Shown: in pieces, positions 1 to 7,594 of the stretch
Numbering within the stretch: the stretch's first letter is position 1
How the letters are laid out: every line of letters begins with the position of its first letter
Source of the DNA: Cyclobacterium qasimii M12-11B
GTDB lineage: Bacteria; Bacteroidota; Bacteroidia; Cytophagales; Cyclobacteriaceae
Assembly: GCF_000427295.1 (NCBI RefSeq)
Contig: NZ_ATNM01000136.1
Location: 62,001-126,000 of the forward strand
Reading direction: 5' to 3'
DNA length: 64,000 nucleotides
Translations under genes and position numbers: made by a program
The notes under the pieces: generated by a model
The model's input: only the letters and a program-made list of their open reading frames with translations
What the model was told of the DNA's origin: nothing
The model's database searches: none

Positions 1-64
1 TAGTCAACTTCTGTTCAACCATAATTATCTACAAAAAATACAAAGCACCTATATTCATTTATCT

Positions 65-1126
65 GTGAAAACACTGAACAATATTGAAGACTTTTTAACC
101 CACCCAGAGTTTGTGCGATGGGTAAAGCAGCCTGACAAGGAGCTGGATTCCTATTGGGATCAATGGCGCAAGGCGAACCCGGAACAATTGCCCAACATGA
201 GGTTGGCAAGGGAAATGCTGCTGAGAACCTCATTTAAACCTCCCCTTTCACCGACGGGACTGAAGCAGGAAGTACTTCAGGAAGTGCTTAGGCAACGGAA
301 AAAAAAGGGTAACCGACCAATCGCTGATGAAAAAGAGGAAAAAAAACCCGGGTTCCGGTATTTTTGGAATGGCTTGGGACAAATGAACAGAGTGGCTGCA
401 ATACTTCTATTGACTTTGGTTATGGCAGGGTTATTTGAACCCATTATCAACCTCAAAGTAAATTCTTTAGCTAAAGAGGAGCTGGAAGAGGCTTCCACTG
501 TGCTGAAATGCACAGGTCCTGGTGAGAAATTGCAATTGACCTTAGGGGATGGGACTAAGATATGGCTAAACTCTTCCAGCCAGGTGGAATTTCCGCGAAA
601 ATTCTCAAATGTTGAACGGTCGATTCATCTGATTGGAGAGGCTTATTTTGAAGTGAAAAGGGATAGTTTACGGCCTTTTAAAGTGAATACAGATGGACTG
701 ACAACAACCGTTTTAGGCACAAGTTTTAACATCAACACCAAAGCCCCTGGAAAAATCAAGGTGTCACTTGTGAGTGGAAAAGTTGAAGTATCCTCCTCTA
801 AAACCCAAACTCCCTTATTGCCGGGTGAAATGCTGGATTATGATGGTTCCAATGGAACCCATACTATTCAGGTATTCGACCCTGCTAAAGTGCTGGCTTG
901 GAAAGAGGGAATTTTGCAATTCCATAAAGCCACTTTGCCTCAAGTAAAGGCAAGCCTGGAAGAATGGTATGGGGCTAACATCAAGTTACAAAACGCAAAT
1001 GGGGTTGCCTGGGAGTTTTCAGGAACATACCCACAACAAACGCTTGAGGAGGTACTGGAAAGTATGTCCTATATAAAGGGCTTTGATTACCGGATTAAGG
1101 GCAAGGAAGCAATCATTAAATTCTAA
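65..1126 (+). CDS. FecR-family anti-sigma factor
   Basis: Inner-membrane anti-sigma factor that would hold an ECF sigma factor inactive until a TonB-dependent transducer signals substrate. 353 residues with a GTG start. A cytoplasmic N-terminal part is followed by one membrane segment at about residues 108-124 (NRVAAILLLTLVMAGLF), a periplasmic FecR domain at about 150-245 (GEKLQLTLGDGTKIWLNSSS, GEAYFEV, VLGTSFNI) and a C-terminal DUF4974-type domain at about 285-353. The order matches Bacteroidota FecR proteins. The partner sigma gene is expected just left of the window. The next gene on this strand is an STN-bearing SusC, the usual third partner. The GTG start is the only early start preserving the N-terminal helix region. 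Confidence 0.93.
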   Translation: MKTLNNIEDFLTHPEFVRWVKQPDKELDSYWDQWRKANPEQLPNMRLAREMLLRTSFKPPLSPTGLKQEVLQEVLRQRKKKGNRPIADEKEEKKPGFRYFWNGLGQMNRVAAILLLTLVMAGLFEPIINLKVNSLAKEELEEASTVLKCTGPGEKLQLTLGDGTKIWLNSSSQVEFPRKFSNVERSIHLIGEAYFEVKRDSLRPFKVNTDGLTTTVLGTSFNINTKAPGKIKVSLVSGKVEVSSSKTQTPLLPGEMLDYDGSNGTHTIQVFDPAKVLAWKEGILQFHKATLPQVKASLEEWYGANIKLQNANGVAWEFSGTYPQQTLEEVLESMSYIKGFDYRIKGKEAIIKF

Positions 1127-1149
1127 TCATATGAAACACCACGACACTT

Positions 1150-1267
1150 CATAAAAAAGCAGTAGAGGAGCGAGCTCCTCTACTGCAAGAAAAGCAACCT
1201 GTCCACGGCAATCATTGGGGAATGCACCGTGGCAGGCTGGGCTTATCAAAATCGATTATTCAATAAA
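1150..1267 (-). ncRNA. Predicted cis-antisense RNA opposite the first susC leader
   Basis: Inferred, not a known family hit. On the minus strand a promoter-like pair, TTG then 21 bases then TAATTTTA (box at 1281-1274), resembles the Bacteroidota consensus TTTG/TAnnTTTG with the last base off. It overlaps the susC start codon. The transcript would begin near 1267, run through a bulged hairpin (1198-1235, stem CCTG-bulge-CCACGG/CCGTGG-CAGG) and stop at a strong terminator (1153-1186). It would be about 115 nt, fully antisense to the susC leader and placed between anti-sigma and susC. That is the position of DonS-type RNAs in Bacteroides, which repress the adjacent susC-like operon. Confidence 0.42.
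1153..1186 (-). terminator. Intrinsic terminator pointing away from susC
   Basis: Perfect 12-bp stem (1159-1170 with 1175-1186, GCAGTAGAGGAG/CTCCTCTACTGC) with a 4-base loop. An A6 tract at 1153-1158 reads as U6 directly after the stem on the minus strand. On the plus strand no T tract follows, so it is not a normal terminator of the FecR gene. No minus-strand gene precedes it, which suggests a short antisense transcript. Confidence 0.65.
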
Positions 1268-1280
1268 CCAAGGTAAAATT

Positions 1281-4200
1281 ATGAAAAATAAATTACTAAA
1301 GACAATCATTATGTTGTCCAAATGCTTTCTTTATGGTTTCGTATTGCAGACCCTAATGCTAAATCTGGTCCTTGCCCTGAATGCCAACGGGCAATATAAA
1401 ACCATAGAAGAAGTTAGGGTCACTTTAACGGCAGATCAATTGACTCTTGACCGTTTTTTCAAAGAGGTGCAGCGGCAGACCCCTTTCAAGTTTTCCTTTG
1501 AAAACAGGGATATGGAAAGGAGTTTAGATATTAGCTTTTCACAAAAGGAGGGGAAAGTGATTGACTTTTTAAGGGAAGTATCCTTTCAGACGGAGCTTTC
1601 TTTCCGGCAAGTAAACCATGGAATAGATGTATTGAAGAGAGAAGGCAAAGGGGGAGCAGTAATTTCCGCCCCCGATCCCATTACCATCAACGGTACAGTG
1701 ACTGATAAAAATGGTGAACCTATACCAGGAGTTACCGTGTCTGTGCCAGGAACTTCAATAGGAACTGCTACAGACCTTGAGGGGGAGTATTCATTACCCG
1801 TTCCAGAAGGGTCAAAATTAGTATTTTCTTTTATAGGTTTTGAGAACCAAAGCGTTGTGGTCGGGACCCAGAGTGTCATCGATATTATCTTAAAAGAAGA
1901 TATGGCTTCTTTGGACGAAGTAGTAGTTGTAGGGTATGGTTCAGTCAGAAAAAGTGATTTGACAGGATCGATTGCTTCAATTAGATCTGAAGAAATCAAA
2001 GGCCTGCCTGTAAGATCAATTGCTGAATCAATCCAGGGAAGGGTAGCAGGTGTTATGGTTAACAAAAGTAGCGGGAGGCCAGGTTCCGGATCTGAGATAA
2101 TAATAAGAGGTGTTGGTTCTATAAATGGTTTAAGTCCTCTCTTTGTTGTAGATGGCGTTATTTCCGGAAACTCGCCAACCTTCAATCCTCGTGATGTTGA
2201 ATCCATTGAAATTATTAAGGATGCAAGCGCAGCAGCAATATATGGTGCACAAGCTGCGGGTGGAGTAGTTCTGGTGACCACAAAAAGAGGGTCATTTGGT
2301 CAGAAGAATAAGATTGAATTCACATCAAACACTGGTGTAAGACAAATTTCCAATTCTTACAAAATGTTAGAAACTGATGACTACGTGAGGGCACGAAACG
2401 GAATTGGAGATGACTACGATCTATGGGATGATTCAAACCTACCTAATACCAATTGGTTTAACGAATTATTTGAAACAGGAATTGAGCAGTCCTACTTACT
2501 TTCATTTAGTGGCGGAAGTGAAAAGATAAAGTATTACCTGTCTAGCGGCTACGAAAAAGAAGAAGGTATACAAAAAGGCAACTATTGGGAGAGGTATTCA
2601 ATCAGACTAAATGCGGATTATGCAGTTACCAAAAATGTAACTCTTGGACATCAACTGTATTTGGCTAAAATGCAACAGGATCCCTATACCATGGAGTTAC
2701 CATGGAGAACTTTACCTTATATGGATGTATACAATGAGGATGGCACGTTCGCCGCTGTACCTCCTGTAGTTGAATTCTCAGGAGGAAATCCTATTGCTGA
2801 ACTGGGATATCGACATTACAAAAGCCGGGATTTGTCCGTTAATAGCATTTTTTATGTGAATTGGGAAATTACTCCTGGCCTAAATTTTAGAACGACAGGT
2901 TCGGGTTCGTTTGGTTCAGGATATGACGATAATTTTAGTGAAGCAAACCTTCTGAGAAGAGCCCAAACAAATGAAAACTACAGTAAATCTTTGAATTATT
3001 CTGAGTCCTATATATTAAATTCCACCTTGACTTATGACCGTGTGTTTGGTGAAAAACACGACTTTAAAATAATGGGGGGATATGAAGTTAGAAACTCTCA
3101 TGGTGCCAGCCTAAGTTCACAAGCAACAGGATTTCCAGTAAGGGTAGCAGAGTCATTTGCATTATCAACTAATAATAACAAGACAGCAAGTGGGGGACTC
3201 TCCTATGGCAGTTTTTTATCTCAATTTGGAAGGTTAAATTATATGTATGACAGTAAGTATATTTTAACTGCAAATATCAGGAGAGATGGGTCCCCAAAAT
3301 TTGGACCACAAAACAGATGGGGTGTGTTCCCATCACTTTCAGCAGGATGGAAAATAAATGAAGAGAGGTTCTTCAATACAAGTTTCTTTGACCTATTAAA
3401 GCCACGAATCAGCTGGGGTATACTTGGAAATGACAGTGCCCTTGGGAATTTCCTGTATCAACCATCCTATCAGCAGGTTACCATGCATAGTTTTGATGAA
3501 GTAAGCAGTATTGGAGGGTTTAATTCCATAAGGGTTGTAAATGAAAATATTAAATGGGAAGAGATACATTCCACTGATATCGGTATTGACATTGCTATCC
3601 TCGATGGTAAGGTTACATTCAATGCTGATTACTACTGGAGAAATACTAAGGATATGATCTATAATTTATCCATTCCATTGTCTTCAGGAATTGGAGGAGT
3701 TAATAGCAACCCTAGCTTAATGCCAGTTAATATTGGAAGTATATTGAACAAAGGGTGGGAAATAAGTTCTCAATATCGAAATACCTTAGGTGATTTAAAG
3801 TTTTCAATAGGAGGAAATCTATCACATAATGAGAATAAAGTTCTAGATCTGGGTTTACCAACTGCCTACATATACAGCGGGGGGGCATGGCCCCTTAGTT
3901 CAAATTCAAGGCCTTTTATTACCGAAAATGGTCAACCGGTGGGACAATTATACGGCTTTATTGCAGATGGGATCATCCAGAGCCAGGAAGAGATTGACGG
4001 ATTAAACCAGACTGCATCCGATTTTGCAGGTCAAACAGCATTCTATAACCATCAATATACAGGACCTGGAGATCTAAGGTTCCGTGATCTTGATGGTGAT
4101 GGTCGGATTACCGCAGAAGACAGAACAGTGATTGGAAATCCGTGGCCTAAACTCCAATATGGTTTTAACTTATACTTGGAATGGAAAAATTTTGACTTGA

Positions 4201-4676
4201 ATGCTACCATAATAGGTATTGCTGGAAGGGATGTAATGAATGATGTCAAGGCTTTTGAGCAAAATTTCCAGCAGGACTTTCAATCAACTTATGATATTTT
4301 TAATGCATCCTATTTCTTGGGAAATGGATTAACTGATCAACCAAGGTTAGGACTTTTCGACCCATCAGGATCAGGCGCCTTCATTGAAGATCCTAGTAAA
4401 AATTATCGGTATTACTCCACTTATTTAGTAGAGGATGGATCTTACATGAAGATCAAAAATATATCGATAGGTTATACTTTTCCAGAATCAATTCTAAATA
4501 GGGTTGGCATGGATCACCTGAGAATATATTTATCTGGTCAAAACCTATTTACCTTCACCAAATTTTCCGGACTGGACCCTGAATTTTCCAATGATGTAAA
4601 GAATCATGGACAGTATAATACATCTACATATCCTCAGACTCAGTTGATTTCATTTGGTTTAGAATTAGGTATATAA
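1281..4676 (+). CDS. SusC-family TonB-dependent transporter with N-terminal STN domain
   Basis: Outer-membrane porin that imports oligosaccharides with its SusD partner. The start at 1281 (MKNKLLKT) is preferred over an in-frame ATG at 1215 because a signal peptide follows at once. The 1131-residue product has a signal peptide to about residue 38, an STN/secretin domain at about 45-110 that would contact the FecR protein, a carboxypeptidase-regulatory-like domain (ITINGTVTDKNGEPIPGVTV), a TonB-box-like segment (LDEVVVVGYG), a plug (IIIRGVGSINGLSPLFVVDG) and a beta-barrel ending in a hydrophobic strand. Its leader holds two strong hairpins and a candidate antisense RNA. susD follows after 38 bases, so the two are probably cotranscribed. 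Confidence 0.97.
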   Translation: MKNKLLKTIIMLSKCFLYGFVLQTLMLNLVLALNANGQYKTIEEVRVTLTADQLTLDRFFKEVQRQTPFKFSFENRDMERSLDISFSQKEGKVIDFLREVSFQTELSFRQVNHGIDVLKREGKGGAVISAPDPITINGTVTDKNGEPIPGVTVSVPGTSIGTATDLEGEYSLPVPEGSKLVFSFIGFENQSVVVGTQSVIDIILKEDMASLDEVVVVGYGSVRKSDLTGSIASIRSEEIKGLPVRSIAESIQGRVAGVMVNKSSGRPGSGSEIIIRGVGSINGLSPLFVVDGVISGNSPTFNPRDVESIEIIKDASAAAIYGAQAAGGVVLVTTKRGSFGQKNKIEFTSNTGVRQISNSYKMLETDDYVRARNGIGDDYDLWDDSNLPNTNWFNELFETGIEQSYLLSFSGGSEKIKYYLSSGYEKEEGIQKGNYWERYSIRLNADYAVTKNVTLGHQLYLAKMQQDPYTMELPWRTLPYMDVYNEDGTFAAVPPVVEFSGGNPIAELGYRHYKSRDLSVNSIFYVNWEITPGLNFRTTGSGSFGSGYDDNFSEANLLRRAQTNENYSKSLNYSESYILNSTLTYDRVFGEKHDFKIMGGYEVRNSHGASLSSQATGFPVRVAESFALSTNNNKTASGGLSYGSFLSQFGRLNYMYDSKYILTANIRRDGSPKFGPQNRWGVFPSLSAGWKINEERFFNTSFFDLLKPRISWGILGNDSALGNFLYQPSYQQVTMHSFDEVSSIGGFNSIRVVNENIKWEEIHSTDIGIDIAILDGKVTFNADYYWRNTKDMIYNLSIPLSSGIGGVNSNPSLMPVNIGSILNKGWEISSQYRNTLGDLKFSIGGNLSHNENKVLDLGLPTAYIYSGGAWPLSSNSRPFITENGQPVGQLYGFIADGIIQSQEEIDGLNQTASDFAGQTAFYNHQYTGPGDLRFRDLDGDGRITAEDRTVIGNPWPKLQYGFNLYLEWKNFDLNATIIGIAGRDVMNDVKAFEQNFQQDFQSTYDIFNASYFLGNGLTDQPRLGLFDPSGSGAFIEDPSKNYRYYSTYLVEDGSYMKIKNISIGYTFPESILNRVGMDHLRIYLSGQNLFTFTKFSGLDPEFSNDVKNHGQYNTSTYPQTQLISFGLELGI

Positions 4677-4714
4677 GAAAAAATTAGATTTTATAAATAT
4701 TAAATCAATAAGAA

Positions 4715-6490
4715 ATGAAATATTTTAATAAAAGATATTGGTTGCTGGTATTAGTAATTTCTTGCTCACTATTCGGATGTCAGGATTATCTGGAACTAGA
4801 AGACAATACATCAATTTCAGCAGGTTCTTTTCCAACTACGCTAGAGCATGTAGATCTATTAGTATCTTCCACATATGGCGTTCAGCATGATTGGGGATTT
4901 TTAGGTCACTATTGGCATGGATACGGTATATATTGTTTCGACCATACGGTAGATTTTCAATGGAAAGGAACCGAGAGCTGGATAGGAATGAGTATTGGAA
5001 TGGCAGAGTTAGGTGATTCTAAACTGGTCAATGAATGGAGGGACTTATACAGAGGGATTTATTACTCTAACAGTGCTTTGGAAGGGATAAGAAGTTATCG
5101 CAGCATTGCTCCAGATTCAGAAATGAAACGATTAGACCAGTATGAAGGAGAAGCCTTATTTATGAGGGGCTTCTATTTGTGGCACCTTCAGGTCTTTTAT
5201 GGACAACCTAATTTGGATGGAATGGGAGTTCCAGTGATAACAGAAATACCTGGTTCTTTAGAAAAAATGTCAGTTGGAAGGTCTTCGACTATGGAAACAT
5301 ATCAAGCCATGATCGAAGATTTCAAGAATGCCTCCGTTCTTCTAGAAGGTCAATTTGATAATCACAGGGCAACAGAATGGTCTGCAAAAGCTGCTTTGGC
5401 CAAGGTTTATTTATTTGCCGAACAGTATGATGATGCAAAGGTAATCCTGGAGGACTGTATCAACAACAGCGGTAAGTCTTTGGTCTCTTTCGATCATTAC
5501 AAAAATATGTTTAACGGTGATACCCAGTATGAATATAATTCAGAATCGTTTTATGAAGTTGGAAACCGAGCTGAACCGGAAAAGACAAATAATAACGGTT
5601 CGAGACAACAAAATACAGGCTCATCAGCGACGATTCTCTATACTCCATTTTATATAGATAATAATAATGAGAGAAGTGCTATGGGATATAGCAATCAGTA
5701 TACCCATGACATGAATCTTAAGCGATTTGGTTATAATGATCCAGCTCCATTGACGCAAATGGAAGAAGTTAATGGAGAATGGAAACTTCTAGATAGTTAC
5801 GTCACCCAACAGATGGACCGAAGAGCAAATGCAGGGATGCAGACGGATGGACCTGATCCACGCCTTTACGTTTCCGCTTTGCAACCATTCTTTGATTCGG
5901 TTACGGTTGCAGGTGTTGAATACCCCGTAGCTCAAGCAGAGTTCGGGAAATGGTGGCAAATGTCCCCTACTACAGGGATTGACCCAAACACCTTCTACGG
6001 GTGGCCATTAAAGAAAAATCAATTTCTTGGAGGTACTATTTGGGAAACCAGGGCGGTTACCGGAGCTAACTTCTACTTTATCCGATTACCAGATATATAT
6101 TTGATGTATGCTGAGGTGATTAAGGATTCAAACCCAACTCTTGCTCTGGAGTATGTTAATAAAGTTCATAGGAGAGCCTATGGATATGACCCGGACGCTC
6201 CTTCTCCTGTTGATTATATGAGTTTAACTGACGACACAAAGGCTCCAACAGGTGATCATTTGTCAAATGATCCACTATTATATGAAAGATGGGCTGAGTT
6301 TTTTGGAGAAGCAAAATGGTGGGAAGATATCCGTCGTTTGCGTCTTGGAGATGAGGAATCTGTTTATTATAAGTCAGTTGCCTCTGGACGGCAGATTGTG
6401 TGGCGAGATGAACATTATGCTATGCCTATTCCTCCTTTGGAATTTGAATCAAATACCAGTGATGAATTGATACAAAACCCTGGTTACTAA
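4715..6490 (+). CDS. SusD/RagB-family outer-membrane glycan-binding lipoprotein
   Basis: Surface lipoprotein that caps the SusC barrel and binds glycan. 591 residues with a lipoprotein signal ending LFGC, lipidated Cys at residue 22. The N-terminal helical TPR-like part (YRGIYYSNSALEGI, EALFMRGFYLWHLQVFYG, AKAALAKVYLFAEQYDDA) and the C-terminal RagB/SusD part (FFGEAKWWEDIRRLRLG, ending in PIPPLEFESN...NPGY) are both complete. It follows susC by 38 bases in the same operon. The aromatic-rich N-terminal half and length are typical for the family. The substrate cannot be read from the sequence; neighbouring propeller enzymes suggest an uronate- or sulfate-bearing polysaccharide, which is inference. 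Confidence 0.96.
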   Translation: MKYFNKRYWLLVLVISCSLFGCQDYLELEDNTSISAGSFPTTLEHVDLLVSSTYGVQHDWGFLGHYWHGYGIYCFDHTVDFQWKGTESWIGMSIGMAELGDSKLVNEWRDLYRGIYYSNSALEGIRSYRSIAPDSEMKRLDQYEGEALFMRGFYLWHLQVFYGQPNLDGMGVPVITEIPGSLEKMSVGRSSTMETYQAMIEDFKNASVLLEGQFDNHRATEWSAKAALAKVYLFAEQYDDAKVILEDCINNSGKSLVSFDHYKNMFNGDTQYEYNSESFYEVGNRAEPEKTNNNGSRQQNTGSSATILYTPFYIDNNNERSAMGYSNQYTHDMNLKRFGYNDPAPLTQMEEVNGEWKLLDSYVTQQMDRRANAGMQTDGPDPRLYVSALQPFFDSVTVAGVEYPVAQAEFGKWWQMSPTTGIDPNTFYGWPLKKNQFLGGTIWETRAVTGANFYFIRLPDIYLMYAEVIKDSNPTLALEYVNKVHRRAYGYDPDAPSPVDYMSLTDDTKAPTGDHLSNDPLLYERWAEFFGEAKWWEDIRRLRLGDEESVYYKSVASGRQIVWRDEHYAMPIPPLEFESNTSDELIQNPGY

Positions 6491-6512
6491 GGGTAGCAAA
6501 TAGCCTCTATTA

Positions 6513-6561
6513 ACCCTGTGTCTGTGCATTGTTCCTGAAGGCCAATGTACACGCACAGGGT
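6513..6561 (+). terminator. Long hairpin after susD
   Basis: Arms 6513-6531 and 6543-6561 pair at 16 of 19 positions around an 11-base loop, starting 22 bases after the susD stop. A T6 tract lies only at 6580-6585, so it may act as a terminator or as a 3'-end stabiliser that separates susCD from downstream genes. Confidence 0.55.
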
Positions 6562-6974
6562 ACTTTAAAAAAGTAAAATTTTTTACCCCAATTACAACTA
6601 AAGAACAGCAAACTTTATTTGCTGAAAATTACCTTGATAGGTACTCTTGCTTATCCCTATTTTCTATTTCACAAAAAGGATATAATCAGCCTAAGTACCA
6701 ATGAACATGCATAGGCCATAGCCTGTAGATTTCAAGCTATAAATCCATTTCCAAAAGCACTATTTTTTTTAAAATAAACTGCACATAACATACCTAATTT
6801 ACATTTATACAAAAAAAGTAATAACATATTTGAATAGATGAAGAAAAATTTATACTTTATTCCGATTTACAACCATAAACCCAAATAGGATATTATCATT
6901 AAATGATCTGGCCATTTATTTGAATAAGATTATCCTATCTTTTAATGATGATCAACTTAAAAGTATAACCCTAA
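6562..6974. other. AT-rich intergenic stretch
   Basis: No convincing coding frame. Apart from the T tract after the hairpin and scattered A/T runs, no repeat, promoter pair or structured element was identified. It separates the first susCD pair from a degenerate-looking region that precedes the PQQ dehydrogenase gene. Confidence 0.5.
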
Positions 6975-7424
6975 ATGCCTGAAAAGAGAACCTTATCAAT
7001 CTACATAGCCAAAGAAACACCAAATTCCCCGATAACCCATCAACTATTTTTTTCGATAACTGTCATATGGAACGTGATTATGCAGGGGGAAAAATCCGCA
7101 TTCATTTTTATTTTTGAACCTTATGTGGAAATACAAAATGTCTTTGGATTCAGTATTGTTGCAGATCCAATTTTGAAAAAAGACAGCTTTTTTTTATCTA
7201 TAATTATCTACGCAGAAAACAAATCACCTAATTTATTAAGTACCATACTTATCCCTCCATATTCAACTGTGGAATTAAAACAAGAGATCCTTCAGCAATG
7301 CTTAGGTAAAAAAATATGGGACTCGGTATTTTTGGAATGCGCTGGTTCAAATGAAAATAATGTCCTCGGTTTCCCTATTGACTTTGACTACATCAAAGAA
7401 GAAGTTTTACAAAAATCACCATAA
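6975..7424 (+). CDS. Unrecognised 149-residue open frame
   Basis: I do not recognise this protein. It has no clear signal peptide, membrane segment or motif. The C-terminal half looks protein-like (STILIPPYSTVELKQEIL, KKIWDSVFLECAGSNENN), while the N-terminal part is low in charge and less convincing. Its stop overlaps the ATG of the next small frame (TAATG), which would permit translational coupling. It lies between a susD terminator and a SusD relic, so it may be a remnant of a decayed gene of the locus. Confidence 0.3.
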   Translation: MPEKRTLSIYIAKETPNSPITHQLFFSITVIWNVIMQGEKSAFIFIFEPYVEIQNVFGFSIVADPILKKDSFFLSIIIYAENKSPNLLSTILIPPYSTVELKQEILQQCLGKKIWDSVFLECAGSNENNVLGFPIDFDYIKEEVLQKSP

Positions 7425-7576
7425 TGGAAGTTCATCGGAAAGAAATTGCAGAAAAGCATTTTTTATGGCCTATTCCAACTGCTGAGATTGATTTGAATGA
7501 TGCAATTGATGAGAGAGTGAGCAGAACCCTGGATATTGAGTACTATTTCAGGTCGATTATACCTATAAAAAAATAG
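7424..7576 (+). pseudogene. Relic of a SusD C-terminus
   Basis: A 50-residue frame (MEVHRKEIAEKHFLWPIPTA start, then EIDLND). The segment LWPIPTAEIDLND closely matches the SusD C-terminal signature. The third SusD in this window has LWPIPQVEIDINDN followed by TQNPNY. Here the sequence after EIDLND diverges and no NPGY/NPNY end is present. No upstream SusD body is found in any frame. I read it as the tail of a lost susD copy. It ends 18 bases before the PQQ dehydrogenase start. Confidence 0.5.
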
Positions 7577-7594
7577 ATTAATTAAATATAAAAA

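Noticed and set aside
1215-1280. Earlier in-frame ATG of the first susC
   Set aside because: It lies inside the leader hairpin region and puts 22 non-signal residues before a normal signal peptide; start 1281 fits better.
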